A DNA stretch of 64,000 nucleotides from an uncultured Methanomassiliicoccus sp. (GCA_944319735.1 CALUEU010000005.1:62001-126000); one strand, 5' to 3'; shown: positions 45,268 to 53,980, numbered from the stretch's first letter. The notes: generated by a model not told the origin, from the sequence alone. Numbers and translations are program-made.

Positions 45268-45280
45268 TACGAAATTCGTA
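45268..45280. promoter_or_regulatory. TACGAA-A-TTCGTA inverted repeat upstream of CooF-like gene
   Basis: A perfect 6+6 inverted repeat with a central A, about 60 bases upstream of the TATA box at 45338. Confidence 0.35.
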
Positions 45281-45337
45281 ATGTGAAACACACTTAATCA
45301 ATTTAACATTAAGATGAGTACTCAAATCTAAATCAAA

Positions 45338-45346
45338 TTTAAATAT
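45338..45346 (+). promoter_or_regulatory. TATA box of CooF-like/oxidoreductase operon
   Basis: TTTAAATAT, centre 45342, predicting a start of transcription at about 45368. Confidence 0.55.
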
Positions 45347-45358
45347 GCGGTACTTTGT

Positions 45359-45382
45359 GAAGTCCCTAATACGAGGGACTTC
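45359..45382. promoter_or_regulatory. 9-bp inverted repeat centred on predicted start site, candidate operator
   Basis: GAAGTCCCT and AGGGACTTC, perfectly complementary around AATACG. The centre (45370.5) coincides with the transcription start predicted from the TATA box, so a bound repressor would block polymerase. If transcription starts further upstream it would instead form an RNA hairpin two bases before ATG. Confidence 0.55.
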
Positions 45383-45384
45383 GG

Positions 45385-45816
45385 ATGAGACAAATACTTG
45401 TTGACCTAGCGAAATGTAAAGGATGCAGGCAATGTGAAAAAGCCTGCTCTAATGCACATAGTGCAACAACAGAGAATTCAAAGCCGATCTCACGTGTGAA
45501 AGTCTTATTCACTAGACCTGAAAACGGGAAGAAAGGAAGTCCCTATCCAATGCGTTGTCATCAATGCGAGTTTCCGAAATGTGCTGAAGCCTGCATGTCT
45601 GGTGCACTTATTAAAACCAAAGAGGGCATAGTAATTCACGAAGATGAGAGATGTGTTGGCTGTTGGATGTGTGTTATGACTTGCCCCTATGGAGCCATAT
45701 TCAGGGATGTACAGAGAAAGGTGGTTGTAAAATGCGATGCCTGTCTGCATGAAGAAATCCCTGCTTGTGTAGCCGTGTGTAAATTTGATGCTATGAAAGT
45801 AGAGGAATCAGAATGA
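45385..45816 (+). CDS. CooF/HycB-like 4x[4Fe-4S] electron-transfer protein
   Basis: 143 residues with 16 ligand Cys in four groups: CKGCRQCEKAC (11-21), CHQCEFPKCAEAC (58-70), CVGCWMCVMTCP (90-100) and CDACLHEEIPACVAVC (117-132). This is the CooF/HycB/DmsB-type ferredoxin subunit. In CODH operons CooF is followed by a FAD-NAD oxidoreductase, and the same pair is here without any CODH gene. Its stop region overlaps the next ATG. Confidence 0.85.
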   Translation: MRQILVDLAKCKGCRQCEKACSNAHSATTENSKPISRVKVLFTRPENGKKGSPYPMRCHQCEFPKCAEACMSGALIKTKEGIVIHEDERCVGCWMCVMTCPYGAIFRDVQRKVVVKCDACLHEEIPACVAVCKFDAMKVEESE

Positions 45817-47066
45817 TGAACTCTTACGATTACATCATAATTGGAAACAGTGCAGCTGGGATAGGCTGTGTTGAAGGCATTCGGAAGATGGATGCAACTG
45901 GTTCTATCGCGATAATCTCATACGAGGATATCCATGCATATTCTAGATGTATGATCACCCACTACATTTCAGGGCACATTGATGAAAAGAAGATGTACTT
46001 CAGAAAGGAGAACTTCTATACTGAACGGAACACAACTCCATATTTGGGTCGCAGGGCTAAGAAAATAATCAGATCTTCAAAAATTGTCAGGTTGGATAAT
46101 GGCGAAGAGCTTCATTATAAAAAACTTCTGCTGGCAACTGGAGCTGAACCCGCACCTTATGATGTCACTGGAAACTCTTTAGATGGTGTTTATTTCCTTC
46201 GTACTGCTGCTGATTCAGAAGCTGTCATGAATGATGTAGTCAAAGGAGGAAAAGCTGTAATCTTGGGCGGTGGACTCGTTGGCATGAAAGCTGCTGACGC
46301 CTTGAATGAAAGAGGTATGGACGTCACGATAGCCATAGCGTCATCCCAGTTACTGTCTCAGACTATGGATCGTTACGGTGCAGATATCATAAAAAACGCA
46401 GTAGAATCCAACGGCATACATGTTTTGACCAACAGTCCCGTCAAATGCATCCTTGGTGATGATCATGTTACAGGTGTTGAATTTGAAAGCGGTCAAACAA
46501 TCCCTGCTGATCTAGTAATATTGGCAAAAGGAGTCCGTCCGAGTACGATATTGGCAAAAACCTGCGGAATTGATGTGGACTACGGAATCTTAGTTGATGA
46601 ATTTATGAAAACCTCAGACAATGACATCTATGCTGCAGGAGATGTTGCTGAAGCTTTAGATCTGATCCGTGGAGGAAAAGTTGTTCATGCAATCTGGCCC
46701 AATGCCCTTGAACAGGGCAGGATCGCAGGCATGAACATGGCTGGTGCGCAAATTGCATATCAGGGCGGCATAGGTATGAATTCTGCAGAATTCTTTGGTG
46801 TTGCTGCAATCAGCATGGGTCTCTGTCGCAGCAGGGATGAAGAGGGTCTTGAAGTCTTAATTTGCAAAGATGAAGAAAAAGGGACCTACCGTAAAATCGT
46901 TCTGCAGGACAATGTAATCGTCGGCGCTGTGTGTATTGGAAATGTTGAATGTGCCGGAGTATTCAATGGGCTGATATTGAACCGCACCGACATCTCCAGC
47001 ATAAAAGATCTGTTGCTGGAAGACGACTTTGATTATGCTAAACTGGTAGGAGCCGGTTTGGGTTAA
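45813..47066 (+). CDS. FAD-dependent pyridine nucleotide-disulfide-type oxidoreductase
   Basis: 417 residues. FAD motif YIIIGNSAAGIGCVEGI, NAD(P)H motif VILGGGLVGMKAADAL, and the second FAD motif DNDIYAAGDVAEALD. It resembles NADH oxidases, rubredoxin reductases and the FNOR partner of CooF. No active-site CxxxxC of disulfide reductases is visible; Cys46 (YSRCMI) is at the CoA-disulfide-reductase-like position. Likely passes electrons between the ferredoxin subunit and NAD(P)H. ATGATG at 45813/45816. Confidence 0.85.
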   Translation: MMNSYDYIIIGNSAAGIGCVEGIRKMDATGSIAIISYEDIHAYSRCMITHYISGHIDEKKMYFRKENFYTERNTTPYLGRRAKKIIRSSKIVRLDNGEELHYKKLLLATGAEPAPYDVTGNSLDGVYFLRTAADSEAVMNDVVKGGKAVILGGGLVGMKAADALNERGMDVTIAIASSQLLSQTMDRYGADIIKNAVESNGIHVLTNSPVKCILGDDHVTGVEFESGQTIPADLVILAKGVRPSTILAKTCGIDVDYGILVDEFMKTSDNDIYAAGDVAEALDLIRGGKVVHAIWPNALEQGRIAGMNMAGAQIAYQGGIGMNSAEFFGVAAISMGLCRSRDEEGLEVLICKDEEKGTYRKIVLQDNVIVGAVCIGNVECAGVFNGLILNRTDISSIKDLLLEDDFDYAKLVGAGLG

Positions 47067-47105
47067 TCAGAGGGTTTTATTTACGTCTACTCACTTCTAC
47101 TGAAT

Positions 47106-47498
47106 ATGTGGAAAGTCTTGGGTGTTGAAACTCCTATTATCGCTGCAGGAGATGTTTGGATGGACAAAATGTCCGAACTTTCTTCTAGAAAAAAAGACGC
47201 TCCTAAATTCAGGGAGTTATTATCCAAAGCAAACGTCAGATACTACTTTGATACTGTCAGAGAAGTTCATGTTTTTTACGTCAGGTTTCCATATGATGTA
47301 GAACTAGCTGATCTAGAATTCTTCAGAGATTTTATTATTAAATTGGAAAAAAGTTCAAAGACTCCCGTTGTTGAATATGACGGTGAATCTCAGGTGCATA
47401 CAACAATCATATCTTCTGATGAAGAAAAAGATGATCATGTGGGGAGAAATGCCTGGTGGGAACTAAGTGAAGATGAAGTACGTAAGTATGCTTTCTGA
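47106..47498 (+). CDS. Protein of unknown function
   Basis: 130 residues, acidic, mixed alpha/beta, no signal peptide, helix or metal motif; aromatic-rich segment VRYYFDTVREVHVFYVRFPYDV. I do not recognise it. TTTTATTTA (47075-47083) places the start of transcription at about 47105, so ATG 47106 would be leaderless, which supports it as a real gene. An 11-bp hairpin overlaps its stop codon. Confidence 0.65.
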   Translation: MWKVLGVETPIIAAGDVWMDKMSELSSRKKDAPKFRELLSKANVRYYFDTVREVHVFYVRFPYDVELADLEFFRDFIIKLEKSSKTPVVEYDGESQVHTTIISSDEEKDDHVGRNAWWELSEDEVRKYAF

Positions 47499-47520
47499 TA
47501 CTTACGTAAATTTTATTTTT
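47479..47520 (+). terminator. Terminator overlapping the end of the 130-aa gene
   Basis: TACGTAAGTAT (47479-47489) and ATACTTACGTA (47498-47508) form an 11-bp stem; the loop contains the TGA stop. AATTTTATTTTTTT follows. Confidence 0.7.
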
Positions 47521-48624
47521 TTAACAAAAACACATCAATGCATCTAATTTTTCCAATCCTAAATCAGGTTCAGAGTTCTGCATGGATACCCATTCTTTAA
47601 CTTTTGACATTGCCCTTCCTGAAGACACGATTGATTTTGCACGCTCAAATCCGCTTCCAATATCAGCCACATGGTCGCTGATGTATAATATCGCAGCTGC
47701 ATTCAAACAAACAATATCTTCTCTGCTGCTGCTTTCATTTCCTTCCATTAACCTTAAAAATCTTATCGACTCATTTGATCTTTCAGTTGCAAGAATGTCT
47801 TTTTCATCATCACATCTGATGTTCAGAGAATTTGGGTCAATTATATATTCTGTGACTGAACCATCAGACTTCATCTCTGCAACAAATGTAGGACCGGATG
47901 TTGAAATCTCATCCATTCCGCATTTGCCACCTTTGCTCTTTCCGTGGAACACCATTGCTTTTTTAAATCCAATTTCTTTCATTGTTTCCAGTGTCGGTAG
48001 AATCATATTCTTGTCATAGACACCTCTAACTCCTATGGTGGGAGACGCTGGATTGGCTAATGATGCAGCAATATTCAAAATCGTTCCAAAACGAACCTGA
48101 CTTAAGATTCTTCCCAGAGCACATGGGTGAATTTTAGATGACATGCCGTTGAATATTCCAATATTTGCATTCTCTATTGATTTTTTTACGATACTGGCAT
48201 CACACTCAACGTCGATGCCTATCGACTCAAGCAAATCTACGGTGCCGCATTTCGAAGTAATTGCTCTTGCCCCATGTTTTGCCATAGGAACTCCATCTGC
48301 AGCAGCGATTATTGATGCTGCCGTTGAGATATTGAATGTTTTAAACTCATCCATTCCAGTTCCACAGTTTTCTACTACTGGTACACTTACCTTTGGAGAA
48401 ACTTTTACAGTATCTAAATCAAATATAACTTCCCAGCCTCCTGCAATTTCCTGCGGCGTGGCACCTTTAGCAGTTATTGCAGCTAAGAATGCTCCTTGCT
48501 GGAGATCAGGCTGTTCATTCATGAGAATCTGTCTAAACATTTCTTTAGACTCTTCCCTACTTAAATTATTTTTATTAATTAGTAAATCAATGTTTTTACC
48601 AAAAGTTCTCAGCTTGTCATCCAT
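47521..48624 (-). CDS. Divergent TrpD-like (anthranilate phosphoribosyltransferase family) protein
   Basis: 367 residues from ATG 48624 (SD GAGGTG eight bases upstream). Matches the glycosyltransferase family 3 fold: CGTGMDEFKTFNISTAASIIAA parallels the TrpD GTGGD-x-FN-ST motif, followed by KHGARAITSKCGTVDLLESIGI. The TrpD anthranilate-site segment HPCALGRILSQVRFGTILNIAASLANPA is present but altered. No other trp gene is near; it is cotranscribed with a Zn dehydrogenase, so the substrate may differ from anthranilate. Confidence 0.72.
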   Translation of the reverse strand: MDDKLRTFGKNIDLLINKNNLSREESKEMFRQILMNEQPDLQQGAFLAAITAKGATPQEIAGGWEVIFDLDTVKVSPKVSVPVVENCGTGMDEFKTFNISTAASIIAAADGVPMAKHGARAITSKCGTVDLLESIGIDVECDASIVKKSIENANIGIFNGMSSKIHPCALGRILSQVRFGTILNIAASLANPASPTIGVRGVYDKNMILPTLETMKEIGFKKAMVFHGKSKGGKCGMDEISTSGPTFVAEMKSDGSVTEYIIDPNSLNIRCDDEKDILATERSNESIRFLRLMEGNESSSREDIVCLNAAAILYISDHVADIGSGFERAKSIVSSGRAMSKVKEWVSMQNSEPDLGLEKLDALMCFC

Positions 48625-48634
48625 CCCCAGCACC

Positions 48635-49654
48635 TCAAAACTCATTAATTACACATTTCAAAACTCTGCTATTTTCAACAGCATTTATTCCATCATACAA
48701 ATTATCCAGACTCACTCTCTTTTGAATGAATTTCTTCACATCAATCAATCCAGAAGAGATCATCTCAAGTGCGTGCGTATCACTGCTGCTTGTGCATCCA
48801 TACGCTCCAATCATCGAAAGCTCATGATAGTGAATCATGTTCATATCCAAAGTTCTTTCAGGATCTTTAGAATTTAATCCAGAAAAAATACAAATTCTGC
48901 CACCTTGTGCAGCTAGACTGAGAAGATTGGAGTCAATAGCTGCTTTAGGTGTAGTCAGCATTATTACGTCTGCTCCTCTTCCAGATGTTATCTCCATGAT
49001 ATTAGAATACAGGTCGTCATCAGGATCAAGAACTGCAGTCGCATTGATATTTTTCCTTTCGGATGAGGGTTCCACAACTATACTCTGACATCCCTTTCCG
49101 ATTGAAGATTCAGAACACAACTGCCCCATTGTGCCGGCACCAAATATCAAAACTGTTTCTCCGGTTTCTAACGAGCAGCGCTCTTGTGCATGAATGCAGC
49201 ATGCCAAAGGCTCTGTTAATGATGCTTCTTCTGAGGAGACATTGTCTGGAATGATGTTAACTCCATTTCTGATGACATTCCCGCTAGGCACTGCCAAATA
49301 TTCTGCAAAACCCCCATCTAGATTAAATCCAATAATTCCTTGATTTTTACACATGTTGTCCATGCCTTTTGTGCAGGCGATACATTTTCCACACACTACA
49401 CCTGGCCATATTTGTACACGTGATCCAATGGGGTATTTTCCACTCTTATCTTCTGCAACTGTACCTGCCACTTCATGACCGAGGATTCTTGGATATACCA
49501 GATCTCTCTGCCCTTTTCTGAGCATTTTTACATCTGTTGGACATATTGCACATGCATCCACCTTTACTAAGATGCCGCCATCTGGACATTGTGGCTTTGA
49601 AACTTCACATATTTGAAGTTCATTTTGAGCTCTTAGTAACGCAGCTTTCATCAT
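48635..49654 (-). CDS. Zinc-dependent medium-chain alcohol/polyol dehydrogenase
   Basis: 339 residues. Catalytic zinc ligands in CAICPTDVKM and GHEVAG; structural zinc Cys in CGKCIACTKGMDNMC; Rossmann motif VLIFGAGTMGQL. Sorbitol or threonine dehydrogenase-like, substrate unknown. AAGGTGA lies just before ATGATG at 49654/49651; TTTTATAC near 49706 is a likely TATA. Forms an operon with the TrpD-like gene. Confidence 0.85.
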   Translation of the reverse strand: MMKAALLRAQNELQICEVSKPQCPDGGILVKVDACAICPTDVKMLRKGQRDLVYPRILGHEVAGTVAEDKSGKYPIGSRVQIWPGVVCGKCIACTKGMDNMCKNQGIIGFNLDGGFAEYLAVPSGNVIRNGVNIIPDNVSSEEASLTEPLACCIHAQERCSLETGETVLIFGAGTMGQLCSESSIGKGCQSIVVEPSSERKNINATAVLDPDDDLYSNIMEITSGRGADVIMLTTPKAAIDSNLLSLAAQGGRICIFSGLNSKDPERTLDMNMIHYHELSMIGAYGCTSSSDTHALEMISSGLIDVKKFIQKRVSLDNLYDGINAVENSRVLKCVINEF

Positions 49655-49808
49655 TTCACCTTGTTGGATGCATAATCCGAGCTTTTACTTACAACCTATG
49701 TATAAAACTATTTCCTTATCAAATACAAGATGGATTATACATCCTATCAAATAGCTGGATGGAATGAAAACATTATAATTCAGATTAATTGTAAAATAAA
49801 TATTGTTT

Positions 49809-49845
49809 AAAAAAATGGTGATAAGTAAGCGTCAGGTGCTTACTT
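49809..49845 (-). terminator. Terminator of GMP synthase glutaminase gene
   Basis: AAGTAAGC (49823-49830) and GCTTACTT (49838-49845) pair around GTCAGGT, overlapping the stop codon; on the minus strand U7 (49815-49809) follows after a short spacer. Confidence 0.65.
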
Positions 49846-50412
49846 TTTCCATGCTTCAACTATGGAAAGAAAATTCTTGAAAATATCCGCTCCATGCTCT
49901 GTATTTTCAACTTCCGGATGGAACTGAACCCCGTACAGGGGTTTGTCTTTGACTTTAATCGCTTCCACGGCACAGTTTTCTGTGTGAGCGAGTATGTTTA
50001 TTCCTTCTGGAATATTTGTAACCTCATCATTATGGCTTTCCCAGACTGTAAAGGATTTGGGAAGATTGGAAAATAATTCATTATATTCATCAATTATCAA
50101 TGTGGCCTGTCCAAACTCAGGAATTTCTGCTGGACGGAGTTCAGCACCTAAGTGGCTGCACATAAACTGGAATCCTGCGCAAATCCCCAGTATCGGAATA
50201 TTCAAAGAATCAATGTATTCAGAGTTCAATCCCATTTTGTTGGATTCAACAGAGACATGTGGTGATCCACCTGATAATACCAAAGCATCTACGTCCAGAT
50301 CTTTTGGTGGAGTGTTGTTTGGAACGATTTTAGTCTCTACACCTAAATATTTCAATACACGCCATTCACGGTGTGTCCATTGTCCACCATTGTCCACTAC
50401 GTAGACACGCAT
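49840..50412 (-). CDS. guaAa: GMP synthase, glutaminase subunit
   Basis: 190 residues, a separate class I amidotransferase as in archaeal two-subunit GMP synthase. Cys nucleophile in LGICAGFQFM, catalytic His-Glu in GVQFHPEVENTEHG. Supplies ammonia to the ATP pyrophosphatase subunit. It has its own promoter: GTTAAATATGC (minus, 50442-50432) predicts a leaderless start at 50412. It is separated by about 250 bases from the other gua genes upstream. Confidence 0.93.
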   Translation of the reverse strand: MRVYVVDNGGQWTHREWRVLKYLGVETKIVPNNTPPKDLDVDALVLSGGSPHVSVESNKMGLNSEYIDSLNIPILGICAGFQFMCSHLGAELRPAEIPEFGQATLIIDEYNELFSNLPKSFTVWESHNDEVTNIPEGINILAHTENCAVEAIKVKDKPLYGVQFHPEVENTEHGADIFKNFLSIVEAWKK

Positions 50413-50643
50413 AAAAATCCTAATTATTTTTGCATATTTAACATGATCCGAAACAGGCTCAACACATTAGCTAACAGTTTAGCAATGTCAGGCTGGCACT
50501 CATGCCCTGATCTAATTGCCTTGATACTTTTCGATATGCACTCTGGTGCCCGTTAACCATTTTCACTTGTCGAGTATTCTTACCTGCCTAAGATACAGCC
50601 TTATTTCCTTTCATATGTACTACTTAGCTTCTATGATTGAAAG
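50413..50643. other. Gene-free spacer between two gua genes
   Basis: Apart from the guaAa promoter and the terminator of the upstream gene nothing certain is seen. A short minus-strand frame without a start codon (roughly 50430-50570) has protein-like composition and could be a gene remnant, but I cannot assign it. Confidence 0.3.
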
Positions 50644-50663
50644 TGAGAAGCATCTGCTTCTCA
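50644..50663 (-). terminator. Terminator of GuaA-like gene
   Basis: TGAGAAGCA and TGCTTCTCA pair perfectly (9 bp) around TC, overlapping the TGA stop; TTTCAATC follows on the minus strand. Confidence 0.5.
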
Positions 50664-51950
50664 TTCCCATTCAATAGTTGCAACTGGTTTAGGGGTCAGG
50701 TCATACAGAACTCTGTTGACACCAGGAACTTCGTTTACAATTCTTGCAGTGATTTTCTGCAGCAGTGCAAATTCCAGTGGTTCTACGGTTGCAGTCATGG
50801 TATCGACAGTATTGACGGCGCGGATAATCACGGGATATTCAAAGCTGCGGGCATTATTGCGCACTCCTACAGACTTAAAGTTCGGTACGACTGTAAAGTA
50901 CTGCCAGACTTTTCCTTCCAGACCTGTTTTTGCAAACTCATCTCTCAGGATGGCATCAGACTCTCTTACTGCTTCCAGACGGTCTTTAGTTATTGCACCA
51001 AGACAGCGAACTCCCAGACCCGGGCCTGGAAACGGCTGGCGGTATACCATGTTATCTGGAAGGCCCAACTCTACCCCGCACGCACGGACTTCATCTTTGA
51101 AAAGCATTTTGAGAGGTTCCACAAGTTCAAACTTAAGATCTTCCGGCAGTCCTCCCACATTGTGATGAGCTTTGACGGCCTTTGAAGTTTTAGTACCGCT
51201 TTCTATAATGTCAGGATAGATAGTTCCCTGCGCTAAAAATTCAATTCCGTTTAGTTTTCTGGCTTCTTCTTCAAAGACTCTGATGAATTCTGCGCCGATT
51301 ATTTTTCTTTTCTTTTCTGGGTCGGATACGTTCTCAAGCTTGCTCAGGAATCTTTCAGATGCGTCAATGTATACGAGGTTGGCTTTCATCTGCTTCTGGA
51401 AGACTTCTACGACTTGTTCCGGTTCACCTTTGCGCAGCAGTCCATGGTTGACATGTATGCAGGTCAGCTGATTTCCGATGGCTTTTATCAACAGAGCAGC
51501 AACGACTGATGAATCAACTCCACCAGACAGAGCTAGTAAGACTTTTTTATCTCCAACTTGACGTCTGATAAGCTCAACTTGGTCTGAGATAAAATTCTCC
51601 ATATTCCAGTTCGCTACAGCTTTACATTGTTTGAATATGAAATCTGAGAGAATTCGGCGGCATTCAGATTCATCAGCAGGCAACGGACCATTCCCTTCAT
51701 AATCTATGCTGAGAACAGGAAGATTACTCTTGAAGACTGCCTCTGAAGCTTTAATCTCTATGCCATCGACAACTCTGTTCGGTCCACCGTTCAATATAAT
51801 TCCTTTAACATTTGGTAATGCTGTAAGCTGCTGTTCAGTAATGTCATGCGGATGAATCTCACTATATACTCCGAGTGCACGGAGCTCTCTTGCGGTTGCT
51901 GCGTTATTTTCGCTGCCTAAATCTAAAATCAGAATCATGTCCTGCTTCAT
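50661..51950 (-). CDS. GMP synthase-like protein with degenerate glutaminase domain
   Basis: 429 residues against about 510-525 for bacterial GuaA. The synthetase part is intact: LLALSGGVDSSVVAALL, AQGTIYPDIIESG, PFPGPGLGVRCLG and the ending ATIEWE. The N-terminal amidotransferase keeps its first strand pattern (ILILDLGSENNAATARELRALG, GIILNGGPN) but reads VLSIDYEG where the nucleophile Cys should be, and the segment to the catalytic His-Glu is deleted. It should need free ammonia or the separate glutaminase. It follows the archaeal guaAb gene by 14 bases, so two GMP synthetase-type enzymes sit in tandem. Confidence 0.85.
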   Translation of the reverse strand: MKQDMILILDLGSENNAATARELRALGVYSEIHPHDITEQQLTALPNVKGIILNGGPNRVVDGIEIKASEAVFKSNLPVLSIDYEGNGPLPADESECRRILSDFIFKQCKAVANWNMENFISDQVELIRRQVGDKKVLLALSGGVDSSVVAALLIKAIGNQLTCIHVNHGLLRKGEPEQVVEVFQKQMKANLVYIDASERFLSKLENVSDPEKKRKIIGAEFIRVFEEEARKLNGIEFLAQGTIYPDIIESGTKTSKAVKAHHNVGGLPEDLKFELVEPLKMLFKDEVRACGVELGLPDNMVYRQPFPGPGLGVRCLGAITKDRLEAVRESDAILRDEFAKTGLEGKVWQYFTVVPNFKSVGVRNNARSFEYPVIIRAVNTVDTMTATVEPLEFALLQKITARIVNEVPGVNRVLYDLTPKPVATIEWE

Positions 51951-51964
51951 GTTTTACCCTCTGT

Positions 51965-52912
51965 TCATTCCCACTCGATAGTTGCCGGTGGTTTATTTGT
52001 AATGTCGTAAACTACGCGGTTGATATTCTGCTTCATCTCTCTTGTAATGCGCATTGAAATCTTGTCTAAGACTTCATATGGTATTCTGGAGTAGGCAGCG
52101 CTCATTCCATCTATTGACTCAACGGCACGGATAGCAATTGTTTTTCCATATGCCCTGTTGTCTCCCTGAACTCCCACAGACTGGCATGGAAGGAGAACGG
52201 CAAAATACTGCCAAGGCCTGACCATTTTACCTTCAGCAGACGCCTTTTCTAACTCTTCTTCAACTATGGCGCAGGCATCTCTGACGATCTCCACATCCTC
52301 GCGGTTTGCTTCACCAATAACTCTGATTGCCAGCGCCGGTCCTGGGAAAGGCTGTCTTTCTGATACTTTTATGTTTAATGCCCTAGCGACCTCGCGGACC
52401 TCATCCTTGTATAGATCATACATCGGTTCTACAATTTTCAGGTTCATATCTTCCGGCAGTCCGCCTACATTATGGTGACTTTTGATCGTATCTCTTACGC
52501 CGTCCCCGCTTTCTATCCAGTCTGGGGCAATTGTGCCTTGGACCAAATATTCTGCATTGAATTCCTTGGCGCTCCGTTCAAAAATTCTTATGAATTTCTC
52601 ACCAATTATTTTTCGCTTCTTTTCTGGATCAGACACCCCTTTCAGAGCTGCATAGAATTCTTCGCTTGCATCAATGATCTGGAAATTGACATCAAGGTCT
52701 GTGAGCATTTTTCGGACTTCTTCGTCTTCTCCTTTGCGCATAAACCCAGTGTTAACATAGATAGTCAGAAGGCGGTCTCCTATGGCACGGGATACGAGCA
52801 CCGCGGCCACTGTACTATCAACCCCGCCGGAACAAGCAATGATTGCATTTCCCTGAATCTTCTTCTTCAGATCTTCAACAGCCTCATTTATGAATGCATC
52901 AGCATTGAACAT
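51965..52912 (-). CDS. guaAb: GMP synthase, ATP pyrophosphatase subunit (archaeal type)
   Basis: 315 residues from ATG 52912 ([18 protein letters not shown]), with GAGGT nine bases upstream inside pur[43 protein letters not shown] and ATIEWE. This is the usual partner of guaAa. The gene overlaps purE by 14 bases. Confidence 0.94.
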   Translation of the reverse strand: MFNADAFINEAVEDLKKKIQGNAIIACSGGVDSTVAAVLVSRAIGDRLLTIYVNTGFMRKGEDEEVRKMLTDLDVNFQIIDASEEFYAALKGVSDPEKKRKIIGEKFIRIFERSAKEFNAEYLVQGTIAPDWIESGDGVRDTIKSHHNVGGLPEDMNLKIVEPMYDLYKDEVREVARALNIKVSERQPFPGPALAIRVIGEANREDVEIVRDACAIVEEELEKASAEGKMVRPWQYFAVLLPCQSVGVQGDNRAYGKTIAIRAVESIDGMSAAYSRIPYEVLDKISMRITREMKQNINRVVYDITNKPPATIEWE

Positions 52913-53378
52913 TTTTTGATACCTCTTCAGAATCTTTTGCAACATCTTCTACCATTTTGCTGCGGTGCTCTGTAAGTTTAGCCAGAATCTTCTCATCTTT
53001 CACAGCTAAAATTTGAGCAGCCAAAATAGCGGCGTTGTCTCCTCTGTCAAGTCCCACACAAGCCACAGGCACTCCGCCTGGCATCTGAACAATTGACAGA
53101 ATAGAATCCAGATTTAATTTTCCGCTGACAGGAACACCGATAACCGGTTTCAGAGTAGCTGCGGCCACAACACCAGGAAGTGCAGCGGACAGACCGGCAA
53201 TAGCTATGAAAACATCAGCACCACTATTCTTTGCTAAATCTGCAACACGTTCTGGTGTGCGGTGTGCTGATGCTACTACAACATCAAACTCAATATCAAA
53301 CGATTTCAAAATTTTAGTTGCTTTTTCTGCAACGGATAGGTCGCTCTTGCTTCCTAATATAATAAGAACGCGGGGCAT
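52899..53378 (-). CDS. purE: 5-(carboxyamino)imidazole ribonucleotide mutase
   Basis: 159 residues from ATG 53378. [30 protein letters not shown] and [16 protein letters not shown] are PurE signatures. Sixth step of IMP synthesis; in operon with the GMP synthase genes, linking IMP and GMP formation. Confidence 0.95.
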   Translation of the reverse strand: MPRVLIILGSKSDLSVAEKATKILKSFDIEFDVVVASAHRTPERVADLAKNSGADVFIAIAGLSAALPGVVAAATLKPVIGVPVSGKLNLDSILSIVQMPGGVPVACVGLDRGDNAAILAAQILAVKDEKILAKLTEHRSKMVEDVAKDSEEVSKNVQC

Positions 53379-53433
53379 GATGAGCACAACCCCTTGCAAA
53401 TTAAAAAGATTGTGGGAAATGGTTTGAAATCCA

Positions 53434-53730
53434 TCAGGATTTCATTATTGCTAACAGGAATACTCCTATGGCAATCAGGGCACCAATCACAGCAGCAATG
53501 ATGTTTATGAATGCTACCCATATAATATCCACCATGTTGATATTCAAAATATCGGGATAGAGATAGTCCATTCCTCCCCAGATTAAACCGATGAGTATAC
53601 CAACAACTAACAATACAATTCCAATAATCCTGCTTTTACCGCTTCCAAAGTAGGCTGTGAATATGCCTGCTAGAATGAGGAAGAATCCCAACGTCAAAAG
53701 CATTACAGTGAGAAATCCAATCGCGTCCAT
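53434..53730 (-). CDS. Small membrane protein of unknown function
   Basis: 98 residues from ATG 53730 (GGTG six bases upstream; GTG 53742 is the alternative). Three helices: about 5-30, 36-58 and 72-97. No motif recognised. It follows the RAM-domain gene by 16 bases and may share its transcript. Confidence 0.6.
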   Translation of the reverse strand: MDAIGFLTVMLLTLGFFLILAGIFTAYFGSGKSRIIGIVLLVVGILIGLIWGGMDYLYPDILNINMVDIIWVAFINIIAAVIGALIAIGVFLLAIMKS

Positions 53731-53746
53731 TATTGTCACCACAATT

Positions 53747-53980
53747 TCAGAAGTTGATACATGTAAGAGTCTTAGTGTCGATCACTCCCGGAATAGGTCT
53801 TATTCTATCAACCACAACTTGTCCTAGGAGGTTGAAATCCGGAGCTTCAATCTTTGTCAGTAGGTCATATTCCCCAAATAGCGGATAGAGTTCTGTAGCT
53901 TCCTCTACCTTCAGGAGTTCATCATACACTTCATGTTCCTTAGATGGAGCCGTGCTAATCAGTACAAATCCCACTGCCAA
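53747..53980 (-). CDS. Stand-alone RAM (Lrp/AsnC effector) domain protein
   Basis: 77 residues, beta-alpha-beta-beta-alpha-beta like the ligand-binding half of Lrp: VGFVLISTAPSKEHEVYDELLK, YPLFGEYDLLTKIEA, RPIPGVIDTKTL. No DNA-binding domain. Such proteins bind amino acids or modulate full Lrp proteins, of which two are in this window. Confidence 0.8.
   Translation of the reverse strand: MAVGFVLISTAPSKEHEVYDELLKVEEATELYPLFGEYDLLTKIEAPDFNLLGQVVVDRIRPIPGVIDTKTLTCINF

Noticed and set aside
50430-50570. Possible gene remnant on the minus strand between gua genes
   Set aside because: The frame has no start codon, is short, and matches no family I recognise; the guaAa promoter lies inside it.
50661-51950. 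GuaA-like gene as a pseudogene
   Set aside because: The synthetase half keeps all motifs over a 429-codon open frame; only the glutaminase part is reduced, so it is probably functional.
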